NCBI GenBank assembly: GCA_012862575.1 | Contig: BLSF01000027.1 | Location: 1-64,000 of the forward strand | Reading direction: 5' to 3' | DNA from: Parietichytrium sp. I65-24A | Lineage: Eukaryota; Sar; Bigyra; Thraustochytrida; Thraustochytriidae | DNA length: 64,000 bases | Shown here: positions 50,201-58,654 of the stretch, piece by piece | How the letters are laid out: each line of letters begins with the position of its first letter | How positions within the stretch are numbered: position 1 is the stretch's first letter | Translations under genes and position numbers: made by a program | The notes under the pieces: generated by a model | The model's database searches: none | The model's input: the letters and a program-made list of their open reading frames with translations, nothing else | What the model was told of the DNA's origin: nothing

Positions 50201-51436
50201 CGCTCCGTTCTTCGTCCACGTGTGTTGCAATCGTACAATCTTGAAGGAGGGCAAACCAATATGGGCTATACTCTTGTCACCGGGGACTCGAGGGGTACCG
50301 TGAGGTTTTTTACTGAAGATCTCTCACCCCTCAGTATCTTCAACAACCAGGTCAGCCTGCAGAACGTGCAACTTCACCCACCCATCTCTCCTGGTATAGC
50401 TGCTCTCAGCATAAATCCGGACTTGACAAAGGTACTGGCTACGACAGCCTCGAACGAAACGTTTCTGTACTCGGTTGCGTCTTCGAGCATTGCGCACGTC
50501 ACAGCCCACCACCCAATGTACACCAAGTCACACACCCCAAACTTCCTGTGGGCATCAGCTCCATGTCCTTCCGACGAATCAATAGTAGCGACAGCAGGCG
50601 AAGATGGTATCATCATGCTTTGGAAAATAGATGGGGGCCAAAAGCTCCTGAAGCGTCAAACCAAGCTGCTGGACTTCAATTGCGCTGTGACTTCCCTTGC
50701 ATGGTCTCCAGACGGAAGCATAGTTGCTTGTGGTCTGGGTACCAGGCAAAGCGACACCAACAAAGGACAGGCAGGCTCTTTCTTAATTTTGAACGCAGCG
50801 AATCTGGAAGTGATTCTTCAGGGAAGAGACACGCTCGACACTTTGCGCGATATGAGGTTTTCCCCTGATGGAAAGATTTTGGCTTCGTGTACGGTGTCTG
50901 ACAAAGTCTTACTTCATGACGCCAGGAATGGATTCAAGCTTCTAAAGACTTGTGAGCTAAGTAGCAAAACAGGACACAACCAACATCGAGGGATGGACTT
51001 TTCTTCCAACTCGCTATTCATCAAGCTGTGTGACTCGAACACGGAACCTCGAGTGGTAAACAGCAGTACCTGTGAAACGGTGGACAACATTAGCAGCAAA
51101 ACCTTTCTCTGGGACTCGGACACTTGTATCCTGTCGCATGGGATGCAAGGCTTTTGGCAACGGGATGACGAAACAAAGGTTACAACAACCAGCTCGTCAC
51201 CAAACAAGGAGTATGCTCTTTGCGGAACGAGCGCGGGAGCTGTAGAATTTGCGAACTTTCCGTTCATTGAAAAGGGCGGCGTCTTGAAATCGGAGGCCTT
51301 GATTCACCACTGCCACGTCGGGAGTGTTGCAAGCGTTTATCTCCTTGCTTCAAAGCATGAAATTTGGTCTATAGGCAGAGAGGATTGTGCGATTGTGACA
51401 TCAAAATTGCTTGACTGTGAGCGTAGCTCCGAGTGA
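44219..51436 (+). CDS. Giant EF-hand/WD40 protein of the EML type
   Basis: The protein has 2405 residues in a single 7.2-kb exon. Residues 70-130 form an EF-hand pair. Loop one (D79-T-D81-SNGLVDALE) is canonical. Loop two (D115-F-D117-SRGTLGIDE) has Arg at position 5, so its calcium affinity is doubtful. From about residue 300 to the end the chain is WD40-like blades, for example LAVHPDGKLVCTIAVGD, VSFSPDGKLLASLAE and MRFSPDGKILASC. Their number suggests three or more EML-type double propellers, as in EML5/EML6. EML proteins bind microtubules; EF-hand WD40 relatives occur in cilia. The N-terminal Gly could be myristoylated but the context is weak. Function is inferred as a calcium-responsive microtubule or axoneme scaffold. 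It is convergent with RPC1, with 158 bp between stops. Confidence 0.85.
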   Translation: MGLVVGKAEVAAELTPFSGRSHDGLLQMWVAFNQISDSFALTCEQWTAICWESKEQIGLGKILPEDLEPLCKAAFDCLDTDSNGLVDALELLGVLCLLSKTSSSFKAYFMFTAYDFDSRGTLGIDELTLLFRTTAAGLVKVNCSHDSAIQKPSDGAVERLSQCAFEFARLVDSARIKLEDFNQFCTQFSPDIDSWIACFDDGMSGGHPAKIGVPTKGQSRELVDYETAQLASEREWVTSVIDSEPSSYDRPDNQNLLKTLKLSGVLGFNSDVPAQFCNNGEGIVYSVASCLCLRPSSATSVTSSSCLTIHTSRIDCLAVHPDGKLVCTIAVGDFKVQEAFVWSIDTLQVLCRLALPKSFCPQKAEFGASRGDILILVGNVDLEPAILAYRWKECQRPVYSSCPSEFCETLSDMTIYDNGSFEAFAAVSVHSPVPLFVSNQSCDGGLSGFWSTTYGTLSPQAIKLIDKNGGLTAIIVAPMSAGITAYQDEDSAHGASVEFPDCLSYYTASFLGDIMEWQGPFCTGKGKENAHDGSIASLSWIKTGGTLVSCGRWDGMVKLWSRKLDSPLQTCKVENNWSGSPVELYSVSSSPYHDSILVSSSSGLLQGKISDKVLKPKENTIAPAINSKSSVAVHPKHFRMAMVCRPDGSGLDVFGQDEERESFQIISSITFPRRKDSSTPVVRSQNCCSITSCGKIVAAASENSDVFLMSFAADCKLKVLSRVKDCEKFGGAVYVGFSPDDSLCVTLAPNGVLFVYNIDELRFGARLNTDDESGMPQPICKGKVNLGLNVTGATDEADFALDFTLDSKTARCQSRSSGRIVFVDLVALKLVEDIGSVKEKEWGTHTCTFAWGTHGGWPASSNDSEIPCTSWTLKMGSAKVACVGYLSGHLLLASWPWCSEEDPVTRVVGHCGRIRFMTYANDLLCVRDMSAVWFWQPRLKAIVSPPAEESQARAENFEWLQPEASKVSLKPRWVEESQANPPQLSTSPPSPGAPLLSPDWVFGYSEQIFGSTHFCQSSETKRESIVYPAGNTVVSFYPPACAQKIWTLQQSNLTCLSAFERDIVAVGDDRGRIFLLRSDLSNCFATFKISDEPISRIVFNKEGTLLGCITGLRRNKIFALELCTSRSLILKGEWCTGANSIAGLAWHPSEFGKAALYGDALFCGSVSFSSVNPTFQHIEVTQTEDRQKTSFDSTLWLRRGDSGEELILAGDSKGNIYAGLCGGDVEDMRFAPAQLRAHGGAVTFLSEKVEEGSRTTIVSASADAFIKVWNVASKSCALQVILSIDTGLLVTSSNILPAITGLGITKFGLGGRRSKVVIGNVLSQVLEIDLDSGELLHPPNEPVAQGHRFGNAIAVAACPVDSAVYASVGDDAWLNVVKHDGGRRPRIVARIPLEAAASTCDFAADGKTIAVGMSGSRFVVYKIKSREEEDWELNKVFSGGKLQAGESRSVCAVRFLPTTKQSHRLGVAYSKRVDLFERENWADGASPSSTLQVEGAELASIDYSGDTNILRTMDIAGAVQHFNLNKMSEAEPKEVKKTKRWDHQSIPYCSEVLKLWEQKKQNWQLLAFRMAEDSKLFACFSGDSPGLLKTSFTGNAPKGEMFQIRAHSSLASKYSLSFTTPRRYVSEISPGDRAQEDVDEEGSELRQLGLVTGVHDLLTADSASGMVVRWRVVEPEQLPSASSGDEFSSPAEDWEKYKFMFVPFLRRTSAESKQSPPQKPQGWIPSSDKTESQKSGRPSKRITVNCVVGCDPHSGGPAFSAANGVVATCSRFAYSNFLRSGYSGQKVFSSKRVQRISMIAIDHHGNRIALIRENSVIIEILDLTSGLELACLEPSFLGLEHEPSSASVVSVSFSPDGKLLASLAECVVNDRSVFYLFCFQSTSSESFTHGFPGAVDASMTRFLEWFGEASLVFGGNYGVRACSDFGLGGCRRERSLLIPNGPESSFIAACKGPGENAVILSHNSGKVVFWDTSSPHPCRVLESVCESGAFVTCLRSVLRPRVLQSYNLEGGQTNMGYTLVTGDSRGTVRFFTEDLSPLSIFNNQVSLQNVQLHPPISPGIAALSINPDLTKVLATTASNETFLYSVASSSIAHVTAHHPMYTKSHTPNFLWASAPCPSDESIVATAGEDGIIMLWKIDGGQKLLKRQTKLLDFNCAVTSLAWSPDGSIVACGLGTRQSDTNKGQAGSFLILNAANLEVILQGRDTLDTLRDMRFSPDGKILASCTVSDKVLLHDARNGFKLLKTCELSSKTGHNQHRGMDFSSNSLFIKLCDSNTEPRVVNSSTCETVDNISSKTFLWDSDTCILSHGMQGFWQRDDETKVTTTSSSPNKEYALCGTSAGAVEFANFPFIEKGGVLKSEALIHHCHVGSVASVYLLASKHEIWSIGREDCAIVTSKLLDCERSSE

Positions 51437-51594
51437 ATAAACTGCAAATCAGCGCACGATATTCCTATTGGAAGGTGATTAATGGAAGAAAGAATGCAAA
51501 AGAGAACGAATAATCTGCTTCAGACTATTGTAACAATTGTAACGCTTCAAAAGTCTTCGCTGTTTTTACATCTTTCTTAAAAAAAAATCCAAAG

Positions 51595-54500
51595 TTAATG
51601 ATCTTCCGCGTCAAAGAGCAGGTGAGAGCGCGGTCGAAGCCGCTCGGGCTCAAGCTTTTTATTTTCCCATTCGCACAAGAGCTTGAAAATACCGGTTCCA
51701 ATGGGCATAGGAGTTCCCATGATGATGCACTCCGACACGCCATCGATGGTGTCCTTTCGAGCATGTGCTGCAGCGTCGAAAAGATGATCTGCCGTTTTCT
51801 CGAAAGATGCAAGCATGAGGACGCTCTCCTTCATCTTCGCAATGCCGAACCTCGTAATTCCGAGAATTTGTCCGCGGTAAGACATAACGTCCGCAAGAAG
51901 CTTTAGATGGCGTTGATCAATGGACAGACCATATCGACCAAAGATGTACGCTACCTCTTCCATGACAAGAGAACGTGCAGCCTCAATACCCAAAACGCTC
52001 TCCATTTCCATAATGTGATTTGTTTTCGAGTCCCGACCGTCGACTCCGGGTGTACCCATGACAGCTTGAAGACCGAGACCTTCAACTAAAAGATGGTATT
52101 TGGAATTATCCTTCTCGTCATGATTGACAACCGCTCTTTGCACGGTTGGAATACCTTGCACAATCACATCCATCAGCATACGCTTCATTGTCTGCAGATT
52201 GAAGTACAAGGGGATTGCATTCTTCAAAGTCTCGGACATTGTAGTCCGCTTGGGTGCACTTCGCTGTGAGCCATCACCATCCTCGGCGTTCGCGCTGGAG
52301 CTGTTTCTAGTTCCGCCAATCTTGTGGTCCGGATCCACCATGATTGTAACAATGCCATTCCGCTCGTCCGTGGAAACTTTGTCAGCATCGTCTCGCTTGT
52401 TAGAGGCCAGCTTAAGAGGCCTGTGCGCTAAAATTGCATCCCGCACAGTGTGAACAGTGACGTCGAGGTGCAGATTTTCGATGGCGCGCATTGCCAACTT
52501 GATCGCAATCATACACCCCTGCTCGGAATACCTCTCTTCCACATACTCCGCAATCTCTCCGAGCCGGGTAGACTCTAGACGACCTTTCACAATTCTTGCA
52601 ACTCGCTCGTCATTGTCCGTTTGTAGCTTGACAGTAATAATCGGCGTACTAATTGTTTTGGAGGCATTGATGATCTCCTTGATTCGAGGCACTCCGAGGG
52701 TCACATTCATGCTCGCGACTCCTGCAAAGTGAAAGGTTTTCAGAGTCATTTGCGTTCCTGGCTCTCCAAGGGACTGAGCACCAATCGCACCAACAGCTTC
52801 ACCGGGCTCAGTGCGGGCTTTCAAAAACCGCTCGATCGCATGTCGCACAAGTGCGCACAGTTGGTCGTCCGATGTTCTGCACAAGCTGTTCAAGGCAATC
52901 CAGTTCGCCGCCAAGTGCTCCTTCGTTCCAGCAACCTTTGCTTTGCTCGCCCATGCGACGAAGGACCCGTGCTCGGCCAACATTGCTTGCCAGTACTCCT
53001 CAATTTCAGACGAAGCGCTGAGAGGCAAATGGTGGCCATGGTTGGAGAGCTCTTCTTCGGTTATGCCTAGGGAGAGGCATTGCTTGAGAAGGCGGTTGGA
53101 AATGTCAGTAATATAGGAGCCAATTTCGCCGACAAAATGATTTATGATCTTGTCAGCACGGAAAACGCCGAGTTCTTTCACACGGTTAGTGGCGACGAGA
53201 ATGCTCGACCAGGTGTGGAATCGTGTCTCTTTTCGATGGATAAGGCCTGTCGGCGAGAGGGCTCTGTTGGCCTTATCGGGGTGGGAGGGCTTGACAAAGG
53301 CCTCCAACCGTTCCCAATTGACAGGTACATCACCTTTTTCCATAAAAGATGGATTGAGCCCATCGTCACCGTAGGTGAACTGAACGACTCCACCAGTAGC
53401 GTTTCTCACACTGCCATCGTACCTGACGCTCAGATCTTCCAAAGCTTTCATGAGGCGGCGAGCCATGTATCCTGTCTCCGCAGTCTTCACTGCAGTATCT
53501 ACCAGCCCCTCACGACCGCCCATGGTGTGAAAGAAGAACTCTGGTGCAGTCAGACCACTGTAGAAAGAATTTGCGACGAATCCCTTGGAGCCGGGGTCTT
53601 TTGCATCAAGATGAAAGTGCGGGAGGGTTCTCCGCACAAAGCCATTGGGCATACGTTTGCCGCCTACGATTTGCTGTCCGACACACACCATCATCTGGCA
53701 AATATTTAGAGCCGATCCTTTGGATCCAGACGTAGCCATCACAAGGGCGCTATTGTGCTTTGGGAGCGTCTCCATGCACATTTTCCCGGCAGAGTCTCGG
53801 ACACGAGATAAAACTCCTGAAACCTCTGACTCCAGGGACTCGTCCAGGTTGCACCCAGGACGTGCCTGTAGGGTTCCAGTGCGGAACTGGTGAATGAGAT
53901 CCTCACAGGTGTTGTAACCGCCACTAATCTGTTGCTCCTTGTTGTAGAGCAGCTCCTCGCCAGGGGTGACGTCTTCAAGGCCAATCGAGAACCCTCTGCT
54001 CCCCAACCAACGTGAGCACACTTTGGTCATACGGTTCATCGCCTTCGCAGCGTACTCCTCAGAATAGTCTCGAATAAGTGCATACAAGAGACCAGATTTA
54101 GACCCTCCAAGCACTCCCTTGCCGATGGTACCGCACAAGAGTTCCGAATTCCGGAAAATGACGTATCCTTCGTTTGGGCACATGCAGGGGCCGTCCGCAT
54201 CGTTTCCGTTGTACGCTCTTTCTTTGGTTTCTAAACTGATCATTGGGAGATCCGGATCGTGTTGATTTGGGCGCAAAAGCACATTCCAAACCTGCTTCCC
54301 AGTCCATAACTTGCGAGGCCATACGATGGCAGGCGGAGGAAGATCAATATGCTCGGACGCATCTCCGATAAGAGACACTACCTGACAAAACTTCTCCTTT
54401 GTAAAGAACTGGTCGCGGGACGTGAGCAAGAAAGACGCCGTGATGAAATCCTGTGTCGCAGTGATGAGGGGCTCTCCATTGCGTGGGGTGATGAGATTCC

Positions 54501-56373
54501 GCCTCACTCCCATGAGCTGATCTGCCTCTGCCCTTGCCTCCTCTGTCTGTGGGAGGTGAAGATTCATCTCGTCACCATCAAAATCCGCATTGTACGGGGC
54601 ACATACACACTCATTGAACCTGAGTGTACGCCCCGGAAGCACCTTCGCACGATGACTCATGATGGACATTTTGTGTAGCGATGGCTGGCGGTTAAACAGA
54701 ACTATGTCGTCGTCGCACAAGTGTCTCTCAACGATGTCGCCAATCTTGAGCTCTTGCGCGACTCTGTCTGGTCGCCCAAACTTTAGCGAACGAAGGAGGC
54801 CTCCGCGATCATCAGACTGTTGAGCGGCAGCGCGCGGGTTTCTTTGCACCTGAAGCTGTTGTTGGAGTAGTCGCTCAGCCACGAGACCATCGTTGTTGGT
54901 CCCATTGTCGGGATCCATCTGCCTGACAAAATTTGCACCAGGATGAACATCTGGGCCACGACGAACCATCTGTCGCAGACGCTCAATATTGTGCGAGTTG
55001 ACTACCTCCGGGTAAGTAAGTCGCTTGGCCATCTCAACGGGCACTCCGACCTGGTGGATGCTCAAGTTGGGATCAGGAGAAATTACAGTGCGGCCGGAGA
55101 AATCCACACGTTTCCCGGAAAGATTTCCTCGGAAACGACCCTGCTTACCCTTGAGACGTTGCACCAGGCCCCTAATAGGCTTGATTTCTCGGCGGACAGA
55201 GGCTGGCAAGCCAGGTAGATCACCGTTGATAAATTGCCCAACTCGAATCTGAAGGCAATTCCAATGCTCCATGACTTTTCGTGTACGTTGGCCAAGCTGC
55301 ATGTTATTAATCAGCTCTGTGTTAACGTCCAAAATCTCCTGCAATTTCCCGGTGAGATCGTCCTCGTTACTACCTTGCGTGTCCATCTTTACAGATGGGC
55401 GTATCGCCACTGGAGGTACCAGCATGTGAGTCATGATCATATTTTCGGGTCTCGAGAATTCAGCATCGGCCCAGAGTAGCGGCAAATCCGCGTCTTTGAT
55501 TCTGCGGAACATGTCCAAAACTATCTGAGGGTTTAGGACTTCTTGCGTTCTTCGCACCATCGCCGTGTCAATTTCTGGGTTGAATCGCGCTACAGTCTGG
55601 AATTGGTCATAGCGCTCAGGCTTGGCGCCGTCTTCGTCAGCCGTGAATTCCTTCAGTTTGTACTTTTCATGGACCAACTTGAGAGTTTCCGCGCCTTGTA
55701 CCTTTTTCACAGTCCCATTGAGCGCGCTACAGGTAGGGCACACGCGGACTTTCTTGCACGCTTCTAGGATCTTTTTCCTATAGGTGGCTTTTGTGATGCT
55801 ATCCATGCGACTGCTGAGCATTCTTTCGAGGAACTGGGTACGGTCGCCAGGCTTTAGCAATACGGAACCGCATGTCTTACAGATGGACTGGAGGATATTC
55901 TGGATGCTCTTGTAATATCCAATGTGGTACACTGGAAGGGCCAGTTCGATGTGGCCAAAGTGCCCAACACAGTCTTGGAGCTTCAACCCGCAAGTTCCGC
56001 ACTCGGAGACCTTGTCGGAGATCCCCAACTTGGTATCCAAACAGCCGTAAGGCACAGGTTTTCTCGTACCGATGTCATACAGTTGCTTGTTTGAGACGCG
56101 GAGCTCGGACGCCCGCTCCATGTCTGTGCCCGATAGAATCGAAAACTGAATGTTACGGATTCGTTTAGGCTTGGTTCGTCCCACGCCGTCGCCATCGTTC
56201 ACGACCCGCTTCTGGAGCATAAACGCCTTGGCTTTGCGGAAATCCCATCCGTGCTCAACGCGCGAGAGCTCTGCATCGGGCTCGAAACCAGTCTCTGCAT
56301 AGTGCCTTTTTCGCTCTGCTGCCAGCTCGTCCAGGCCGAGCGAAGCCAGCTTCTGAGAGCCTTCTGCCGGCAT
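51595..56373 (-). CDS. RPC1: RNA polymerase III largest subunit RPC1
   Basis: The protein has 1592 residues in a single exon, slightly longer than the human and yeast proteins. An N-terminal zinc site runs from C125 to H141 (CGTCGLKLQDCVGHFGH). The catalytic magnesium loop is NADFDGD (595-601). Bridge and trigger regions are clear: SGLTAPEFFFHTMGGREGLVDTAVKTAETGY and GEPGTQMTLKTFHFAGVASMN. The assignment to polymerase III rather than I or II rests on NRGFSIG-type sequence (SRGFSIGLEDVTPGEE), VPRIKEIINASKTISTPIIT, the ending FEKTADHLFDAAAHARKD and IIMGTPMPIGTG, and absence of a C-terminal heptad repeat. It forms the active centre transcribing tRNA, 5S and U6 genes in the nucleus. Gln-rich and Asp/Ser-rich insertions (near 504-520 and 1400-1420) are lineage-specific. 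Confidence 0.97.
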   Translation of the reverse strand: MPAEGSQKLASLGLDELAAERKRHYAETGFEPDAELSRVEHGWDFRKAKAFMLQKRVVNDGDGVGRTKPKRIRNIQFSILSGTDMERASELRVSNKQLYDIGTRKPVPYGCLDTKLGISDKVSECGTCGLKLQDCVGHFGHIELALPVYHIGYYKSIQNILQSICKTCGSVLLKPGDRTQFLERMLSSRMDSITKATYRKKILEACKKVRVCPTCSALNGTVKKVQGAETLKLVHEKYKLKEFTADEDGAKPERYDQFQTVARFNPEIDTAMVRRTQEVLNPQIVLDMFRRIKDADLPLLWADAEFSRPENMIMTHMLVPPVAIRPSVKMDTQGSNEDDLTGKLQEILDVNTELINNMQLGQRTRKVMEHWNCLQIRVGQFINGDLPGLPASVRREIKPIRGLVQRLKGKQGRFRGNLSGKRVDFSGRTVISPDPNLSIHQVGVPVEMAKRLTYPEVVNSHNIERLRQMVRRGPDVHPGANFVRQMDPDNGTNNDGLVAERLLQQQLQVQRNPRAAAQQSDDRGGLLRSLKFGRPDRVAQELKIGDIVERHLCDDDIVLFNRQPSLHKMSIMSHRAKVLPGRTLRFNECVCAPYNADFDGDEMNLHLPQTEEARAEADQLMGVRRNLITPRNGEPLITATQDFITASFLLTSRDQFFTKEKFCQVVSLIGDASEHIDLPPPAIVWPRKLWTGKQVWNVLLRPNQHDPDLPMISLETKERAYNGNDADGPCMCPNEGYVIFRNSELLCGTIGKGVLGGSKSGLLYALIRDYSEEYAAKAMNRMTKVCSRWLGSRGFSIGLEDVTPGEELLYNKEQQISGGYNTCEDLIHQFRTGTLQARPGCNLDESLESEVSGVLSRVRDSAGKMCMETLPKHNSALVMATSGSKGSALNICQMMVCVGQQIVGGKRMPNGFVRRTLPHFHLDAKDPGSKGFVANSFYSGLTAPEFFFHTMGGREGLVDTAVKTAETGYMARRLMKALEDLSVRYDGSVRNATGGVVQFTYGDDGLNPSFMEKGDVPVNWERLEAFVKPSHPDKANRALSPTGLIHRKETRFHTWSSILVATNRVKELGVFRADKIINHFVGEIGSYITDISNRLLKQCLSLGITEEELSNHGHHLPLSASSEIEEYWQAMLAEHGSFVAWASKAKVAGTKEHLAANWIALNSLCRTSDDQLCALVRHAIERFLKARTEPGEAVGAIGAQSLGEPGTQMTLKTFHFAGVASMNVTLGVPRIKEIINASKTISTPIITVKLQTDNDERVARIVKGRLESTRLGEIAEYVEERYSEQGCMIAIKLAMRAIENLHLDVTVHTVRDAILAHRPLKLASNKRDDADKVSTDERNGIVTIMVDPDHKIGGTRNSSSANAEDGDGSQRSAPKRTTMSETLKNAIPLYFNLQTMKRMLMDVIVQGIPTVQRAVVNHDEKDNSKYHLLVEGLGLQAVMGTPGVDGRDSKTNHIMEMESVLGIEAARSLVMEEVAYIFGRYGLSIDQRHLKLLADVMSYRGQILGITRFGIAKMKESVLMLASFEKTADHLFDAAAHARKDTIDGVSECIIMGTPMPIGTGIFKLLCEWENKKLEPERLRPRSHLLFDAEDH

Positions 56374-57078
56374 ACTTGTATCCTTGTCCGCCTAACTCTC
56401 AACTATGCCTGCCCTTCTTTCCCGCGACCTGCCTTGCCGGCGACAAACACGCCGACTGAGCGCCGGAGCACCTGAGCACCAGAGCAACAGAGCAACAGGG
56501 AGAGCCAAGGCAGTGAGTGGCAGACGGCAAGGAGTGTGCCCTAACTGCCCCAACCGTGCTCGCCCCAACCGTGCTCAGCCTTTCACTCCTTTCACCTCTT
56601 TTACTCTCTCTACCCTTTCGCTGCTTTGGCTCCTTTGGCTCCTTTGGCTCTCCCAGCTCCTTCTCACATTCCTCTCTACCACTTCTACCATCTTCTACCC
56701 TCGACTCCATGCAGCAGCTACCCTTACCATTTGATGCACATACTTCCTTTTAGGACCTATAGGAGTAAACTGGTACCACTGATAGGAACCAGCCAACCAC
56801 TCACCACAGAGAACACGTTCCTTGTTCCTGGAGCCACTACCATCGCGCTCATTCCAGTCCATAACATACACTTACTCGCGTCCATAATGTGGAACGTAGT
56901 ACTAGACATTCCAGGAATGATCTTGAAGTCTTTTGTTTTTCTGTTTTTCCTGCTTTTCCCTTTGAACATGAACAGAACACTTTCTCCACTTGTCTCCACG
57001 AAACCAACAGGTCGCCACTCCAGAACTCTGCATTGCGCGACAAGCCCATTGTTGGTCGAGTGCGCCGCGTTTTGCTGA

Positions 57079-57090
57079 GGTACTAGTACC
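57079..57090. promoter_or_regulatory. 12-bp palindrome GGTACTAGTACC
   Basis: The longest form of the recurring TACTAGTA-centred palindrome, 706 bp from the RPC1 ATG and about 800 bp from the carrier ATG. Confidence 0.4.
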
Positions 57091-57642
57091 GGCACTGCAG
57101 CGTCTTCGGCACGAGGGGTTTAGAGACAGGCATCGGACCATGAAATGCAAACCTTGAACCTGTGAGAGGCCGTGAAATTTTAGAATCTCAGAATTCAGAA
57201 GATTGCACAGCTAAACATTGAGAATTAAAAGTTATTGAGCAGTTCAGAAGGCAAGAAATTTCAGAATTCAGATCACGGAACTTCAGAAAGCCCGCACAGA
57301 TAAGCCTTTGTCAAGAGTCGCGAGAGAGATGTGGTGATGGGATCGATCCTGTATGTGTCACCTCACTCCCACGTCATTCATTGGGTGCCGAATGGTGCCA
57401 AAGAGCTTTGCTTTTCGCTTTCCGCAAGTCTTCTTCAACTTATATAAAAGACATTCCCTCTGCTTGCTCCTCCTGCTCCCGCCGATCTGCTCTCGCTCAG
57501 CAACTCGGCACTGTGAGTACGAGTACATCGGTCGACACATCCCAACAAACGACTGATGACCTATGGCTGATGAGAAATTGACGAGAAGTGTGACTTTGAA
57601 CTCGGATCCATCTATCTGCTTGTACGTACACTTTTGCTCTGG

Positions 57643-57652
57643 CTACTAGTAG
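57643..57652. promoter_or_regulatory. 10-bp palindrome CTACTAGTAG
   Basis: A variant of the TACTAGTA-centred palindrome 235 bp upstream of the carrier-like ATG, with the palindrome TGTACGTACA 12 bp before it. Confidence 0.35.
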
Positions 57653-57886
57653 TAGTCACAGCTATCACAGCTACCTTCCCGCCACCTTCCCGCCACATCC
57701 CGCCACCCGCCTTTCCTCAACGCGCAAGTCCTTCCGAGTCTGCGCGGGGTGGTCAGGGTACCTGGGCACCGAACCAAGAAGCGGGGAGTCAGGGGCCAAG
57801 GCACGAGGACGCCGGCAGACACGCCTTGATCACTCTTTGCCAATCCTGGAAGCAACACGTGGAGCGAGGAAGGGAAGAACGTGAAG

Positions 57887-58654
57887 ATGGCCAACATCGA
57901 GAGCCCCGCGGTGGCCCTGCGGCCGAGGACCTTTGTGGAAAAGCAGCCTTATCTTCTTGGATACGGCTTTGGCATCTCGCTTTTCTCGCCACTGGCGTCT
58001 CTGTATCAGTTGCTCAAGCTGAATCCACAGATTACTCTTTCGAACATGGGTAGGATGAAGCTCGCCGGGCAAATTTTGCCACACCAGACTCTTCTAAAGC
58101 TCACTCAAATGAACTTGAGTACGCCAGTGAAAGAGCACTTGAACCCGTGGGCGGCCTTTGCCATCGTTGGTGTCCTACAAGGAGGAGTATACGGGCAAGC
58201 AAACATCTTTTACGCTAAGAGCCTCCAAATCGGCAAGTTGCCGAGTTATGCCGGTCTCTTTCGAGGCGTTGGTTTCGCTGGCGCGCGAGACATGCTCTCA
58301 CAGGGTGTTCCATTCATGTTCTCAGAGTCTGTCCGAAAAGAGGTCTTTGACAAACTATACCCGACTCCCGAGGATCCTTCCGGATTTGCTGCTAAGGTAA
58401 AGCAATGGGCCGCTGTGTTTAGCACCTCCGTTGTAGCTACTTATGCAAGTCAGGGAATGCACAACTGTCAAATCATCATGCAAGCAAACCAGGAGCTTTC
58501 TTATGCTGGCACTATTCAGAAAGCTCTCGCGGAGAACGGTCTGAAAATACTCTACCGCGGTGGGGAAGCAAGAGTTGGCCTTTTGCTTGTTGTGAACGTT
58601 CTCAACGAGCTCTTGTTGAAGCCTGCATGGCAAAAGGTCCCTGTCGACAAGTGA
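57887..58654 (+). CDS. Divergent mitochondrial-carrier-like protein
   Basis: I start at the ATG at 57887 (MANIESPAVAL); the open frame begins two codons earlier at GTG. The product is 255 residues, shorter than the usual 300. Two repeats look carrier-like: a central one with YAGLFRGVGFAGARDMLSQGVPF, and a C-terminal one with YAGTIQKALAENGLKILYRGG followed by RVGLLLVVNVLNELL. The first repeat is weak. The signature Px[DE]xx[KR] is not preserved in any repeat, so transport by the usual salt-bridge cycle is doubtful. It may be a degenerate carrier used as an outer-membrane or adaptor protein, as with some SLC25 relatives. The substrate cannot be predicted. Confidence 0.6.
   Translation: MANIESPAVALRPRTFVEKQPYLLGYGFGISLFSPLASLYQLLKLNPQITLSNMGRMKLAGQILPHQTLLKLTQMNLSTPVKEHLNPWAAFAIVGVLQGGVYGQANIFYAKSLQIGKLPSYAGLFRGVGFAGARDMLSQGVPFMFSESVRKEVFDKLYPTPEDPSGFAAKVKQWAAVFSTSVVATYASQGMHNCQIIMQANQELSYAGTIQKALAENGLKILYRGGEARVGLLLVVNVLNELLLKPAWQKVPVDK

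Larger units (their letters stand above)
56374..57886. other. Divergent promoter region, RPC1 and carrier-like gene
   Basis: About 1.5 kb without a supportable gene. Near RPC1 is a C/T-rich stretch with CTTTGGCTC repeats (56627-56650). It contains the palindromes GGTACTAGTACC (57079-57090), TGTACGTACA (57621-57630) and CTACTAGTAG (57643-57652). Confidence 0.5.

Noticed and set aside
51595-56373. Assignment to RNA polymerase II subunit RPB1
   Set aside because: No C-terminal heptad repeats, and the signature regions match RPC1 more closely.
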